A stretch of DNA of 38,904 nt from Xanthobacteraceae bacterium (GCA_030037895.1 JASHPW010000013.1:1-38904); one strand, 5' to 3'; counted from the first letter of the stretch, positions 26,738 to 37,208 are shown. Numbers and translations are program-made. The notes: generated from the letters alone by a model not told the origin.

Positions 26738-27712
26738 TTACGGCCGCAGCACGATCTTGCCCATGACCTTGCGGTCGGCGATGGCCTTGAGCGCCGTTGC
26801 GATCTCATGGAGCGCATAGACCGCGTGCACGTGCGCGCTGAGCTTGCCGTCGGCGCACCAGCGCACAATGTCGTTCATCAGCGCGCGCTGGGCTTGCGGC
26901 TCGCGCAGCGTCCATGCGCCCCAGAGCACGCCGCGGATGTCGCAGCTCTTGAGCAGCACGAGGTTGAGCGGGAGCTTCGGTATCTCGCCGGCGGCGAAGC
27001 CGACCACGAGATAGCGGCCCTCCCAGCCGAGCGAACGCACGGCGGGCTCGGCGTAAGGGCCGCCGACCGGATCGTAGATCACGTCGATGCCGCGCGCGCC
27101 GCCGAGCCGCTTCAGCGCGTCGCGCAGGTCCTCACGGGCGTAGTTCACCGTTTCGTCGGCCCCGTGGGACCGCGCGAAGACGAGCTTTTCGTCGGAGGAG
27201 GCGCAGGCGATGACGCGCGCGCCCATGATCTTGCCGATCTCGATCGCGGCGAGCCCGGTGCCGCCGGAAGCGCCGAGCACGACCAGCGTCTCTCCGCCCT
27301 TGAGCGCCGCGCGCGCGCGCAGCGCGTAGAGTGTCGTGGCGTAGATCACGGTGAGACCGGCCGCGCGTTCGAAATCGAGCTTTTCCGGCATCTTCACCAA
27401 TTGCGCCGCCGGGACGGCGACGCTTTCGCGCGCCGCGCCGAAGCCCATATAGCCGATGACGCGGTCGCCCGGCGCAAAGTCGGTTATGCCGGAGCCGACG
27501 CGCTCGACGATGCCGGCGAATTCCGCCGCCGGCGAGAACGGAAACGGCGGCTTGTGCTGGTATTTGCCGGCGATGATCAGCGTATCGAAGAAATTGAGCG
27601 CGGCGGCCTTCACCCGCACAACGGCCTCGCCGGGTCCGCCAGTGGGTTCCGGGATGTCGGTCAGTTCGAGTTGATCGGGCGAACCGAAATGGGTGCAGAG
27701 GATGGCTTTCAT
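26738..27712 (-). CDS. NADPH:quinone oxidoreductase (zinc-independent MDR family)
   Basis: A 324-residue medium-chain dehydrogenase/reductase. It has an N-terminal GroES-like domain (MKAILCTHFGSPDQLEL, AALNFFDTLIIAGKYQ, PFSPAAEFAGIVERVG), GDRVIGYMGFGAARES, the nucleotide-binding loop VLGASGGTGLAAIE, and YDPVGGPY. It lacks the zinc ligands of alcohol dehydrogenases, as quinone reductases do. It would reduce quinones or enals with NADPH. The ATG at 27712 gives the standard start. The 220-base gap to the next gene shows nothing I can name beyond the two promoters it must hold. Confidence 0.9.
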   Translation of the reverse strand: MKAILCTHFGSPDQLELTDIPEPTGGPGEAVVRVKAAALNFFDTLIIAGKYQHKPPFPFSPAAEFAGIVERVGSGITDFAPGDRVIGYMGFGAARESVAVPAAQLVKMPEKLDFERAAGLTVIYATTLYALRARAALKGGETLVVLGASGGTGLAAIEIGKIMGARVIACASSDEKLVFARSHGADETVNYAREDLRDALKRLGGARGIDVIYDPVGGPYAEPAVRSLGWEGRYLVVGFAAGEIPKLPLNLVLLKSCDIRGVLWGAWTLREPQAQRALMNDIVRWCADGKLSAHVHAVYALHEIATALKAIADRKVMGKIVLRP

Positions 27713-27932
27713 CGTGGTGATGTCACGAGCGGGCGCGCCCAACGGGTCAGGCTTCCGGCCGGCCCGATGGCGGCGCCGGTATGAGCGCTCTATCCATAAC
27801 CACGAAACATGCGGGTTTTGAAAGGGCACATCCTTGCGCGCCGTCGGGTTGCCGGATTTCGTTCCCTCGTCGCCCGAAATCGGTTAAACATGAAGGGCTT
27901 GGTTTCCAATCGGGGCGGATGAGCGAAGCCTG

Positions 27933-28580
27933 ATGAACATTCATCGACGATGGCGGCTGGTCCCTTCGCTGCTCGTTGTGGCGGCATTTGCCGTTCCGGC
28001 GCTCGCCCAACAGCCCGCTCCCGAGTCCTCGACGCCGGCCGCCGCCCCCCCTGCCGCGTCCCAAAAACCGGCCGCGCCCCCAAAAATGTCCAAGCGCAAG
28101 TCCGCAACGGCGCCCGGCAGGGCGGCCGGCGGCGCGAAGCCTACGCTGCTCGGACAGTATGGTGAGTGGGGGGCCTATTTCGCCTCTCCCGGCGGGAAAA
28201 AGATCTGCTTCGCGGTCGCCAAGCCGACGTCCGCGGAAACCAACCCGCCCCACCGATCGCGCGATCCGTCCTACATGTTCATATCGACGCGGCCGGCTGA
28301 CAAGGTGAGCAACGAGGTGTCAATCATCATCGGGTATCCGTTCAAGCCGAATTCCGATGCAACGCTCGCGGTCGGCTCGACGTCGTTCGATCTCTACACC
28401 CAGCAGGACGGCGCCTGGATCAAGAACCTGACGGAAGAGGCGCATATGGTCGAGGCCATGCGGGCGGGCCAGAGTGCGGTGGTGAAGGGCACCTCTTCGA
28501 GGGGGACACGATCGACCGACACCTATTCGCTCCGCGGTCTCGCCCAGGCCCTCGATCGCGCCGAACGGGAATGCAAGTAG
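27933..28580 (+). CDS. Invasion-associated locus B (IalB) family protein
   Basis: A 215-residue exported protein: signal peptide 1-25 (LVPSLLVVAAFAVPALA), then a Pro/Ala/Lys-rich linker to about residue 68, then an IalB domain beginning LLGQYGEWGAYFAS. Two cysteines (92 and 214) may form a disulphide. IalB was described in Bartonella as needed for red-cell invasion, but the family is common in free-living Rhizobiales, where the role is unknown. The ribosome site is poor. It stands before rlmN with a 148-base gap holding a repeat fragment. Confidence 0.85.
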   Translation: MNIHRRWRLVPSLLVVAAFAVPALAQQPAPESSTPAAAPPAASQKPAAPPKMSKRKSATAPGRAAGGAKPTLLGQYGEWGAYFASPGGKKICFAVAKPTSAETNPPHRSRDPSYMFISTRPADKVSNEVSIIIGYPFKPNSDATLAVGSTSFDLYTQQDGAWIKNLTEEAHMVEAMRAGQSAVVKGTSSRGTRSTDTYSLRGLAQALDRAERECK

Positions 28581-28660
28581 GATCGACTGACGGGTCGGTG
28601 CTCGCGCCCGGTCGGAGCCTGTCGGAAGACCGATGTCCGTCCCATTTATGGCCGAGGCGC

Positions 28661-28684
28661 GTCATTGCGAGGAACAAAGCGACG
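28661..28684. repeat. GTCATTGCG-type repeat fragment upstream of rlmN
   Basis: GTCATTGCGAGGAACAAAGC plus GACG matches the left end of the repeat at 20139 at 22 of 24 bases. No clear right half is seen, so it is a partial copy. If the reading frame were taken through it, it would give the tell-tale peptide HCEEQSDAA, which argues against a longer rlmN. Confidence 0.75.
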
Positions 28685-28728
28685 CGGCACGTGAAAACGC
28701 GTCGGCACCACCCGCTGACGGATTGACC

Positions 28729-29997
28729 ATGACCGCTCCATTTGCCGCAACCCAGCCGGAGGGCCTTGCTGCGGCCGCGCCCATCGAGAAGCGGCCGCTC
28801 GAGCGTTACGTCGCGCCGGCGAAACCTTCGCTGGTCGGGCTGTCGCGCGTTGTGCTCGCCGACATGCTCGGCGCCGTCGGCGTGCCGGAGCGGCAACGCC
28901 GGATGCGCGTGCAACAGATCTGGCATTGGCTCTATGGACGCGGTGCGCAAACCTTCGACGACATGACGACATTGTCGAAGGAGCTGCGCGCGGAATTGGC
29001 GCAGCGCTTCACGCTGGCGCGTCCCGGCATCGTCGCCGAGCAGGTCTCGCTCGACGGCACCCGCAAATGGCTCATCCGGCTGCCTGGCGAGATCGAAAGC
29101 CGGCCGCACGAGGTCGAATGCGTCTATATTCCGGAAACCGATCGCGGCACGCTCTGCGTTTCGAGCCAGGTCGGCTGCACGCTCAATTGCTCGTTCTGCC
29201 ACACCGGCACGCAGCGCCTGGTCCGCAATCTCACGCCGGGCGAAATCGTCGGCCAGGTGGTGCTAGCGCGCGACCGGCTCGGCGATTGGGCCGCCCCCAC
29301 CCTCCGCTCCTCCGCAAGCGGAGAAGGGACGAAGGGAGGGGGCGGCGGCAATGCCGATAAGCGTCTCATATCCAATGTCGTCATGATGGGCATGGGCGAG
29401 CCGCTGTACAATTTCGAAGCCGTGCGCGACGGCCTCAATGTCGTGGCCGACGGCGACGGCTTGAGCATTTCCAAGCGGCGGATCACGCTGTCGACCTCGG
29501 GCGTCGTGCCCAATATGGTGCGCGCCGGCGAGGAGATCGGCGTCATGCTCGCGGTGTCGCTGCACGCCGTCACCGACGAGCTGCGCAACGAGCTTGTCCC
29601 GCTCAACCGCAAATACCCGCTGCGCGACTTGCTCGCGGCCTGCCGCAACTATCCCGGGCTGTCCAACGCGCGGCGCATCACCTTCGAATACGTGATGCTC
29701 AAGGGCGTCAACGATTCGCTCGCCGACGCCCGGGCGCTGGTGCGCCTCATCAAGGGCATCCCCGCCAAGATCAACCTCATCCCGTTCAATCCCTGGCCGG
29801 GCAGCAAGTACGAGTGCTCCGAGTGGGAGCAGATCGGGAAATTCTCCGCAATCGTCTTCAATGCCGGCTATGCGTCTCCGGTGCGCACGCCGCGCGGACG
29901 CGACATCCTCGCCGCTTGCGGCCAGCTCAAAAGCGCGACGGAAAAGCTCTCGGCCCGCGAGCGCCTGGCTTTGCGCGCGATGGCGCTGACGGATTGA
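28729..29997 (+). CDS. rlmN: Dual-specificity 23S rRNA/tRNA methyltransferase RlmN
   Basis: RlmN is a radical SAM enzyme that methylates C2 of A2503 in 23S rRNA and A37 in some tRNAs. The 422-residue protein has [10 protein letters not shown], the cluster motif CTLNCSFC (Cys150, 154, 157), [22 protein letters not shown], and the C-terminal catalytic Cys in ILAACGQL. The start ATG 28729 (MTAPFAAT) comes after the repeat fragment. Residues about 188-207 ([19 protein letters not shown]) are a low-complexity insert encoded by a palindromic repeat, between [10 protein letters not shown] and [13 protein letters not shown], a surface-loop position. The frame is kept. The next two genes follow after 9- and 10-base gaps, so an operon is likely. 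Confidence 0.96.
   Translation: MTAPFAATQPEGLAAAAPIEKRPLERYVAPAKPSLVGLSRVVLADMLGAVGVPERQRRMRVQQIWHWLYGRGAQTFDDMTTLSKELRAELAQRFTLARPGIVAEQVSLDGTRKWLIRLPGEIESRPHEVECVYIPETDRGTLCVSSQVGCTLNCSFCHTGTQRLVRNLTPGEIVGQVVLARDRLGDWAAPTLRSSASGEGTKGGGGGNADKRLISNVVMMGMGEPLYNFEAVRDGLNVVADGDGLSISKRRITLSTSGVVPNMVRAGEEIGVMLAVSLHAVTDELRNELVPLNRKYPLRDLLAACRNYPGLSNARRITFEYVMLKGVNDSLADARALVRLIKGIPAKINLIPFNPWPGSKYECSEWEQIGKFSAIVFNAGYASPVRTPRGRDILAACGQLKSATEKLSARERLALRAMALTD
29290..29349. repeat. Palindromic repeat element carried in frame inside rlmN
   Basis: Outer arms GCCGCCCCCACCCTCC and GAAGGGAGGGGGCGGC are near-inverse; the inner perfect hairpin is CTCCGC (29310-29315), AA, GCGGAG (29318-29323). It encodes the Ser/Gly-rich insert of RlmN. 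The make-up is like the intergenic C-rich/G-rich palindromes elsewhere in the window. Confidence 0.8.
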
Positions 29998-30006
29998 CGC
30001 CGCTCC

Positions 30007-30435
30007 ATGGCCATCATCGTCCGCATCGTGATGGTGATCGTCGCCTATGTCCTGGCGTGCCTCGCCGCCGCGATCGTGCTCACCATCGGCGCGCTGACGC
30101 CGGACGGGGACGATCTGACCGCGCTCGGCCTGCAATCGGCGGCCATGTGGCCGTTCATCGGCGTCGGCGCCGCGATCATCGCTGTCGTCGCCATGCTGCC
30201 GACGCTGCTCGTCATTGCTTTGGCCGAAGGGTTCGCCTGGCGCTCCATCCTCGTTTATGGCGTATTCGGCGGCGTGTTGGCGCTGGCTTTGTCTTACGGT
30301 CTCGATTTCGCCGGCTATGTCGGCGAGCCCGACGGCTATCTGGCGCGCGAGCGCGAGGTTTTCGCCGCCGCCGGCATCGCCGGCGGTCTCGTCTATTGGC
30401 TGTTCGCCGGCCGCAAGGCCGGCTCCTGGAAGTAA
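30007..30435 (+). CDS. Small integral membrane protein of unknown function
   Basis: A 142-residue protein with four hydrophobic segments at about residues 4-29, 49-75, 79-99 and 119-136. The last is AAGIAGGLVYWLFAGRKAG, with a positive end. I do not recognise a named family. It sits nine bases after rlmN and ten before the PAP2 phosphatase, so it is probably translated from the same mRNA. Coding character is good (GC-rich third positions, no rare codons), so it is a real gene. Confidence 0.75.
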   Translation: MAIIVRIVMVIVAYVLACLAAAIVLTIGALTPDGDDLTALGLQSAAMWPFIGVGAAIIAVVAMLPTLLVIALAEGFAWRSILVYGVFGGVLALALSYGLDFAGYVGEPDGYLAREREVFAAAGIAGGLVYWLFAGRKAGSWK

Positions 30436-30445
30436 TGGCCTCTCC

Positions 30446-31234
30446 ATGAACCGGACCGGGTTCACCGTCGCGCTCGCGGTCGCCGCGGTGGTCGGCGTCT
30501 TATTCGGCGCCCATCCGCGGCTCGACCTCGACATCGCCGCATTGTTCTTCGACCCGAGCACGCACAGGTTCAGCGGCAGCGTTCACGCCTGGGTGTTCCG
30601 TGCGCGCTATGCGGCGGAGTGGCTCATCGCCGCGATTGCCGCGCTCGGCTTTCTTGCGCTTGCCGGCAAACTGATCCTGCCGCGTCGGTCCATGCCGATG
30701 CGCGGCCGGGCCGCTGTGTTCCTGCTCGTTACGTTGGCGCTGGGTCCCGGCGTCCTCGCCAACACCATCCTGAAGAACCATTGGGGCCGCGCGCGTCCGA
30801 TCGACATCGTCGCGTTCGGCGGCACCGACCGCTTCACGCCCTGGTGGGATCCGCGCGGCTCGTGTCCGAACAATTGTTCGTTCATCGCCGGGGAGCCCTC
30901 TGGCGCGTTCTGGACGCTGGCGCCGGCGGCGCTTACGCCGCCGCAATGGCGGCCGCTCGCCTACGGCGCCGCTTTCGTGTTCGGCGCCGGGATCGGCGTG
31001 CTGCGCATGGCCGTTGGAGCGCACTTCTTCTCCGACGTTGCGTTCGCCGGCGTGTTCATGTTCCTGGTGGCATGGACGCTGCACGGCCTGATCTATCGCT
31101 GGCGGCGAACACGCCTGACCGACGAAGCGATCGAGCGCCCGCTCGCGCAGGCGGGAGAGGCCTTGCGCCATGCGCTCGTGGCGCTGGCAACCCTGGCGCG
31201 ACGGATTGCCGGGCATAACAGCAAGTCGTCCTGA
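30446..31234 (+). CDS. PAP2-family membrane phosphatase, LpxE-like
   Basis: A 262-residue protein with several membrane helices and a PAP2 active site. Motif 1 is KNHWGRARP (Lys110 to Pro118) and motif 3 is RMAVGAHFFSD (Arg187, His193, Asp197). Motif 2, usually PSGH, reads SFIAGEPSGA, placing Glu150 where the His should be. The family removes phosphate from lipid A, undecaprenyl pyrophosphate or other lipid phosphates on the periplasmic side. An arginine-rich helix follows the last membrane segment. The substitution may mark a subgroup or a change in activity. It is the third gene of the rlmN cluster. Confidence 0.82.
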   Translation: MNRTGFTVALAVAAVVGVLFGAHPRLDLDIAALFFDPSTHRFSGSVHAWVFRARYAAEWLIAAIAALGFLALAGKLILPRRSMPMRGRAAVFLLVTLALGPGVLANTILKNHWGRARPIDIVAFGGTDRFTPWWDPRGSCPNNCSFIAGEPSGAFWTLAPAALTPPQWRPLAYGAAFVFGAGIGVLRMAVGAHFFSDVAFAGVFMFLVAWTLHGLIYRWRRTRLTDEAIERPLAQAGEALRHALVALATLARRIAGHNSKSS

Positions 31235-31273
31235 AAGTTGGGGCATTTTCAGCCGCGTTTGTCTGAACTCGCT

Positions 31274-31301
31274 TTGCGCTGCCGCGGCGCGCGCCTATAG
31301 T
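31274..31301 (+). promoter_or_regulatory. Predicted argG promoter
   Basis: TTGCGC (31274-31279) and TATAGT (31296-31301) with a 16-base spacer, giving a start near 31308 and a leader of roughly 38 bases before the argG ATG. No ARG-box-like operator was recognised. Confidence 0.55.
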
Positions 31302-31345
31302 CCGCGCCGATTTCAAGCGATTTCGCCTGGCCGCAGGATTTTCCG

Positions 31346-32590
<1,245 letters not shown>

Positions 32591-32634
32591 CTCACCTCTC
32601 CCCGCGCGGCGGCCCGCAAGCAGGAATAGGTGAG
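32591..32634. terminator. Hairpin between the convergent argG and sdhB genes
   Basis: CTCACCT (32591-32597) and AGGTGAG (32628-32634) are exact inverse complements around a 30-base GC-rich loop with CGCGCGGCGGCCCGC. It starts right after the argG stop and ends five bases before the sdhB stop, so it may serve both transcripts. It is similar in make-up to the other palindromes of the window. Confidence 0.5.
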
Positions 32635-32638
32635 GCCA

Positions 32639-33418
32639 TTACACCTGCCGCTCGACCAGCATGCGCTTGATCTCGGCGATCGCCTTCGCCGGATTGAGGT
32701 GCTTGGGGCAGGCCTTGGCGCAGTTCATGATAGTGTGGCAGCGGTAGAGCCGGAACGGATCCTCGAGATCATCGAGCCGCTCGCCGGTCGCCTCGTCGCG
32801 CGAGTCGGAAATCCAGCGGTAGGCTTGCAAGAGCGCCGCCGGCCCGAGATAGCGGTCGGAATTCCACCAATAGCTCGGGCACGAGGTCGAGCAGCAGGCG
32901 CAGAGGATGCACTCGTAAAGCCCATCGAGCTTCTGCCGGTCGTCGTGGCTCTGCTTCCACTCCTTGCGCGGAGTGGGTGAGACCGTGTGCAGCCACGGCT
33001 CGATCGAGGCGTGCTGGGCGTAGAAATTGGTGAGGTCGGGCACCAGGTCCTTGACCACCGGCATGTGCGGCAGCGGATAGATGCGCACCGTGCCGCTGAT
33101 GTCGCTCATCGCCTTGGTGCAGGCGAGCGTATTGGTGCCGTCGATGTTCATCGCGCAGGAGCCGCAGATGCCCTCGCGGCAGGAGCGGCGGAAGGTCAGC
33201 GTGGCATCGACGTTGTTCTTGATCCAGATCAGCGCGTCGAGGACCATCGGCCCGCAGTCGCCGGTGTCCACGTAATAGGTGTCGATGCGCGGATTATGTC
33301 CGTCGTCCGGGCTCCAGCGATAGATGCGGTATTCGCGCTCGGCCCGCGCGGTCGTCGGATGCGGCCAGGTCTTGCCCTCGGTGATCTTGGAATTCTTCGG
33401 CAGCGCGAATTGGACCAT
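32639..33418 (-). CDS. sdhB: Succinate dehydrogenase iron-sulfur subunit
   Basis: SdhB carries electrons from the flavin subunit to quinone in complex II. The 259-residue chain has the plant-type [2Fe-2S] site (CREGICGSC and later Cys of TLAC), the [4Fe-4S] site [12 protein letters not shown], and the [3Fe-4S] site [17 protein letters not shown]. Start ATG 33418 lies 13 bases after the sdhA stop, with GCGGAA upstream. It is the last gene of sdhCDAB. Confidence 0.98.
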   Translation of the reverse strand: MVQFALPKNSKITEGKTWPHPTTARAEREYRIYRWSPDDGHNPRIDTYYVDTGDCGPMVLDALIWIKNNVDATLTFRRSCREGICGSCAMNIDGTNTLACTKAMSDISGTVRIYPLPHMPVVKDLVPDLTNFYAQHASIEPWLHTVSPTPRKEWKQSHDDRQKLDGLYECILCACCSTSCPSYWWNSDRYLGPAALLQAYRWISDSRDEATGERLDDLEDPFRLYRCHTIMNCAKACPKHLNPAKAIAEIKRMLVERQV

Positions 33419-33430
33419 TGCGTTCCGCTT

Positions 33431-35272
33431 TCAATAGACCCGCTTCTTCGGCTCGATATAGGAAACGTCGTTGGTCAGCGTGTAGGCGTGCACCGGCCGG
33501 TAGTCGATAGTGACCTTGCCGGTCTTGGTATCGAGCCAAGCGAGCGTGTGCTTCATCCAGTTCTTGTCGTCGCGTTCGGGGAAATCTTCGCGCGCGTGCG
33601 CGCCGCGGCTCTCGGCGCGATTGAGCGCCGAATCGACGGTGACCGCGGCCTGCTCGATCAGATTGACGAATTCGAGCGTCTCGATCAGGTCCGAGTTCCA
33701 GATCAGCGAGCGGTCGCTGACGCGGACGTCGGCGACGCCGTCAAAGACTTCGTGAATGAGCTTGGAGCCTTCCTGCAGCACCTCGCCGGTGCGGAACACG
33801 GCGCAATTGCTCTGCATCACCTGCTGCATTCTGGCGCGCAACTGCGCAGTCGGGGTGCCGCCGGAGGCATGACGGAACTTGTCGATGCGCGCCAGCGGCC
33901 GCTCGGCGGAATCCTTCGGCAGCTCGGCATGCTTGTCGTTGGGGGTGAGGGTTTCGGCGCAACGCAGCGCCGCCGCGCGCCCGAACACGACGAGATCGAT
34001 GAGCGAGTTCGAGCCCAGCCGATTGGCGCCATGGACGGAGACGCAGGCCGCCTCGCCGAGCGCCATCATGCCGGGCACGACGTGATCGGGATTGCCGTTC
34101 TTCTTGATCAGCGCTTCGCCGTGATAGTTCGTGGCGATGCCGCCCATGTTGTAATGCACCGTCGGCACGATCGGTATCGGTTCGCGGGTCACGTCGACGC
34201 CGGCGAAGATGCGCGCCGACTCGGTGATGCCCGGCAGGTGCTCGGCGATGATCTTCGGATCCAAATGGTCGAGATGCAGCAGGATGTGGTCCTTCTTCGG
34301 GCCGACGCCGCGCCCTTCGCGGATTTCGATGGTCATGGCGCGGGAGACCACGTCGCGCGAGGCGAGGTCCTTGGCCGACGGTGCATAGCGCTCCATGAAG
34401 CGCTCGCCTTCGGAGTTGACCAGATAGGCGCCCTCGCCGCGCGCGCCCTCGGTGATGAGCACGCCCGCGCCGTACACGCCGGTCGGATGGAACTGCACGA
34501 ACTCCATGTCCTGCAGTGGCAGGCCGGCGCGCAGCACCATGGCGTTGCCGTCGCCGGTTTGCGTGTGTGCGCCGGTGCAGGAGGAATAGGCGCGGCCGTA
34601 GCCGCCGGTGGCAAGCACAGTCATCTGCGCGGAAAAGCGATGGATCGAGCCGTCGTCGAGATTGAGCGCGACGACGCCGCGGCAGCGGCCCTCGTCGTCC
34701 ATCATCAGGTCGATGGCGAAATATTCGATGAAGAATTCGGCGGAATGGCGCAGCGCTTGTCCGTACATCGTGTGCAGCATGGCGTGGCCGGTGCGGTCGG
34801 CGGCGGCGCAGGTGCGCTGCGCTTGGCCCTTGCCATAATGCGTGGTCATGCCGCCGAACGCGCGCTGAAAAATCTTGCCGTCGTCCTCGCGGCGCGAGAA
34901 CGGCAGTCCCCAATGCTCCAATTCGTAGACCGCTTCCGGCGCGTTGCGGCACAGATACTCGATGGCATCCTGGTCGCCGAGCCAATCCGAGCCCTTGACG
35001 GTGTCGTACATGTGCCAGCGCCAGTCGTCCTCGCCCATATTGCCGAGGGCTGCGGCGATGCCGCCCTGTGCCGCCACGGTGTGCGAGCGCGTCGGGAATA
35101 CCTTGGTGATGCAGGCGGTGCGCAGGCCCGCTTCGCTGCAGCCGACGACGGCGCGCAGGCCCGAGCCGCCGGCACCGACGATCACCACGTCGTAGGTGTG
35201 GTCCTCGATCGGATAGGCGCGGCCGTTGATCGCCGGCGCCGCGCCGCCTCCATTCGCTCCGCCCGCCGCCAT
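33431..35272 (-). CDS. sdhA: Succinate dehydrogenase flavoprotein subunit
   Basis: SdhA oxidises succinate to fumarate with covalently bound FAD. The 613-residue chain has the FAD-binding [18 protein letters not shown], the flavin-attaching His in [30 protein letters not shown] (dicarboxylate site, split over residues 250-275), and [10 protein letters not shown] near the C-terminal active site. I take ATG 35272, with GGAG seven bases before it; a GTG at 35278 overlaps the sdhD stop as GTGA and is an alternative that adds two residues. Confidence 0.98.
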   Translation of the reverse strand: MAAGGANGGGAAPAINGRAYPIEDHTYDVVIVGAGGSGLRAVVGCSEAGLRTACITKVFPTRSHTVAAQGGIAAALGNMGEDDWRWHMYDTVKGSDWLGDQDAIEYLCRNAPEAVYELEHWGLPFSRREDDGKIFQRAFGGMTTHYGKGQAQRTCAAADRTGHAMLHTMYGQALRHSAEFFIEYFAIDLMMDDEGRCRGVVALNLDDGSIHRFSAQMTVLATGGYGRAYSSCTGAHTQTGDGNAMVLRAGLPLQDMEFVQFHPTGVYGAGVLITEGARGEGAYLVNSEGERFMERYAPSAKDLASRDVVSRAMTIEIREGRGVGPKKDHILLHLDHLDPKIIAEHLPGITESARIFAGVDVTREPIPIVPTVHYNMGGIATNYHGEALIKKNGNPDHVVPGMMALGEAACVSVHGANRLGSNSLIDLVVFGRAAALRCAETLTPNDKHAELPKDSAERPLARIDKFRHASGGTPTAQLRARMQQVMQSNCAVFRTGEVLQEGSKLIHEVFDGVADVRVSDRSLIWNSDLIETLEFVNLIEQAAVTVDSALNRAESRGAHAREDFPERDDKNWMKHTLAWLDTKTGKVTIDYRPVHAYTLTNDVSYIEPKKRVY

Positions 35273-35274
35273 GC

Positions 35275-35673
35275 TCACACTCCGAACGACAGCTTGAGGA
35301 TGCCGTAAGCCGAAGCCAGCGCCACGGCGACGGTGAAGAAGGTATTGGCCATGAGCAAAGTGAGCTTGGCGGAATCGTCGTGCACGTAATCCTCGATGAT
35401 CACCTGCATGCCGATCCTCATATGGGTCGTGACCGAGGCGACGAACAGCAGCATGATGATGGCGACCGCGGGCGAACCGAGAATCTGCGCCGCGGCGGCC
35501 TGGTTGCGGCCAAGCAGCACGATGATGATGATCACCGCGGCGATGGTTAGCGGAATATTGGCGACCGCGGTCAGGCGCTGACGCCAGAAATGACCGGTGC
35601 CGGACCGGGCCGCGCCGCGGCCGCGCACCCGCGCGAGCGGCGTGCGAATGTGTTTCACGGGGGCGTCGCTCAC
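35275..35673 (-). CDS. sdhD: Succinate dehydrogenase membrane anchor subunit
   Basis: A 132-residue subunit with three hydrophobic helices (about 32-53, 60-83, 104-126) and the [17 protein letters not shown] stretch that holds the haem-binding His and quinone-site residues. It begins [13 protein letters not shown] at a GTG whose bases overlap the sdhC stop (GTGA, 35670-35673), so the start is well supported and the two are translationally coupled. Confidence 0.93.
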   Translation of the reverse strand: MSDAPVKHIRTPLARVRGRGAARSGTGHFWRQRLTAVANIPLTIAAVIIIIVLLGRNQAAAAQILGSPAVAIIMLLFVASVTTHMRIGMQVIIEDYVHDDSAKLTLLMANTFFTVAVALASAYGILKLSFGV

Positions 35674-36080
35674 CGCGGTCCTCCCATCGCCAGCAAACCG
35701 ACGATCCACAGCACCACGGTCAACGCGATCGAGCCGATCAGGTTGGCGGCGGCGAGCCACTCGCGCTCGTTCGGCCCGAAGCCGCGGCCGGTGTCCCAGA
35801 TCAAATGGCGGATGCCGCCGAGCATGTGGTGGAGCAAGGCCCAGGTGTAGCCGAACAGGATGAGGCGGCCGATGATGGAGCCGGCGAACCATTCGAATTT
35901 CGCATAGGCGTTGGGTCCCGACGCAGCGGCGATCAACCACCATGCCAAGAGCAGCGTGCCGAAATAGAGACCAAAGCCGGTGATGCGATGCACAATCGAC
36001 ATCATCATCGTCAGCATCGGCCGGTAGATGAGAAGATGCGGTGACAGCGGCCGCTCGGCAGGAGCCTTGGTTTCGGCCAT
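35670..36080 (-). CDS. sdhC: Succinate dehydrogenase cytochrome b556 subunit
   Basis: A 136-residue membrane subunit with the family signatures [12 protein letters not shown] and SIVHRITG near the N-terminus, three hydrophobic helices, and [15 protein letters not shown], whose His ligates haem b. It heads the sdhCDAB operon. ATG 36080 is preceded by GGATAAG. The 200-base divergent region upstream must carry the sdh promoter, but I could not pick a convincing -35/-10 pair. Confidence 0.95.
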   Translation of the reverse strand: MAETKAPAERPLSPHLLIYRPMLTMMMSIVHRITGFGLYFGTLLLAWWLIAAASGPNAYAKFEWFAGSIIGRLILFGYTWALLHHMLGGIRHLIWDTGRGFGPNEREWLAAANLIGSIALTVVLWIVGLLAMGGPR

Positions 36081-36204
36081 CGTGCTTATCCGAATTTTCT
36101 AGCGCCGGCGCCAAGCGCCGTTCCTATCCAATCGACTTGTCTGCCGCAACGGAGCAACCGGCTAGTCATACGCTGCTCCACATGTGATTTCGCGCCACGC
36201 GAAA

Positions 36205-36240
36205 GAATAGCATTGAAATATCGCGTTACAATGAGCATTC
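36205..36240. promoter_or_regulatory. Candidate LysR-type operator upstream of the LysR gene
   Basis: CATTG (36211-36215) and CAATG (36229-36233) are exact inverse complements 13 bases apart, flanked by GAAT and ATTC in near-mirror position. A 23-base dyad with short arms is the usual form of a LysR-family binding site, and it lies about 50 bases ahead of the regulator's start in the sdhC/lysR divergent region. Confidence 0.5.
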
Positions 36241-36281
36241 TATGAAGCTTAACTTCGCTAAAACCGAAGGAACGATCCTCT

Positions 36282-37208
36282 GTGCGCTTCGATCTCGCCG
36301 ATCTCAGCCTTTTTCGCCACGTCGTCGAGGCGGGCAGCATCACCCACGGCGCCGAGCGCGCGCACTTGGCGCTCGCCGCCGCTTCGACCCGCATCCGCGC
36401 CATGGAGGACGCGCTCGGTGTCGCGCTGCTCACGCGCGGACGGGCGGGCGTCGCCCCGACGCAAGCCGGACGTACGCTCCTCCAGCATGCGCGCGTCATC
36501 CTGCGCCAGGCCGAACGCCTGCACGAGGACCTCGACGCTTATGGCGGCGGCCTCGCCGGCCAGATTCGCGTGCTCTCGAACACCAACGCGCTCACCGAGT
36601 TCCTGCCGGAAGCGCTGAGCTCGTTTCTCGCCGCGCATCCGCACGTCAGCGTCGATCTGGAAGAGCGTTTGAGCGACGAGATCGTCGGCCTGATCGCCGA
36701 GGGCGTCGCCGACCTCGGCATCGTTGCCGGCACGGTCGACGCCGGCGCGCTCGAAACCTATCCGTTCCGCAGCGACCGTTTCGTGCTCGTGGTCGCGCGC
36801 GATCATCCGCTGGCGGGGCGCGCACAGATCGGATTCGAGGAGGTGCTCGAGCACGACTTCGTCGGGCTCGATCGCGCCAGCGCGTTGCAGCGTTTCCTCT
36901 CCTCAAAGGCGGTGCGCATCGGCCGGCCGCTACGGCTGCGCGTGCAATTGCGCAGCTTCGATGCCGTGTGTCGCCTCGTCGAGTGCAAGGTCGGCATTGG
37001 CATCGTGCCGGAGACGACGGCGAGCCGGGTGATGCGGACCATGGCGATCGCAGTTGTGCCGCTCGCCGATTCCTGGGCGGTGCGTGATTTGACGATCTGC
37101 ATCCGCAGCATGGACGAACTGCCGCTCTACGCGCGGCAACTGGTCGAGCATTTGCGCGGATCAGGGATCGGAAGCCAGGGATCGGAGATCAGTCATCAGG
37201 CATCGTGA
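36282..37208 (+). CDS. LysR-family transcriptional regulator
   Basis: A 308-residue regulator: N-terminal winged helix-turn-helix (DLSLFRHVVEAGSITHGAE, then HLALAAASTRIRAMEDALGV and TQAGRTLL), then the two-lobed effector-binding domain from about residue 90 (GQIRVLSNTNALTEFLP). The start is GTG 36282 with AAGGA upstream. It is divergent from sdhC and lies 343 bases ahead of the ABC importer genes; either could be its target. The C-terminal tail GSGIGSQGSEISHQAS is encoded by an 11-base direct repeat (37162-37172 and 37176-37186) and looks like a recent extension. Effector unknown. Confidence 0.9.
   Translation: MRFDLADLSLFRHVVEAGSITHGAERAHLALAAASTRIRAMEDALGVALLTRGRAGVAPTQAGRTLLQHARVILRQAERLHEDLDAYGGGLAGQIRVLSNTNALTEFLPEALSSFLAAHPHVSVDLEERLSDEIVGLIAEGVADLGIVAGTVDAGALETYPFRSDRFVLVVARDHPLAGRAQIGFEEVLEHDFVGLDRASALQRFLSSKAVRIGRPLRLRVQLRSFDAVCRLVECKVGIGIVPETTASRVMRTMAIAVVPLADSWAVRDLTICIRSMDELPLYARQLVEHLRGSGIGSQGSEISHQAS

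Noticed and set aside
28633..28728. Longer RlmN start upstream of 28729
   Set aside because: The extension contains HCEEQSDAA, which comes from a dispersed repeat, not from RlmN.
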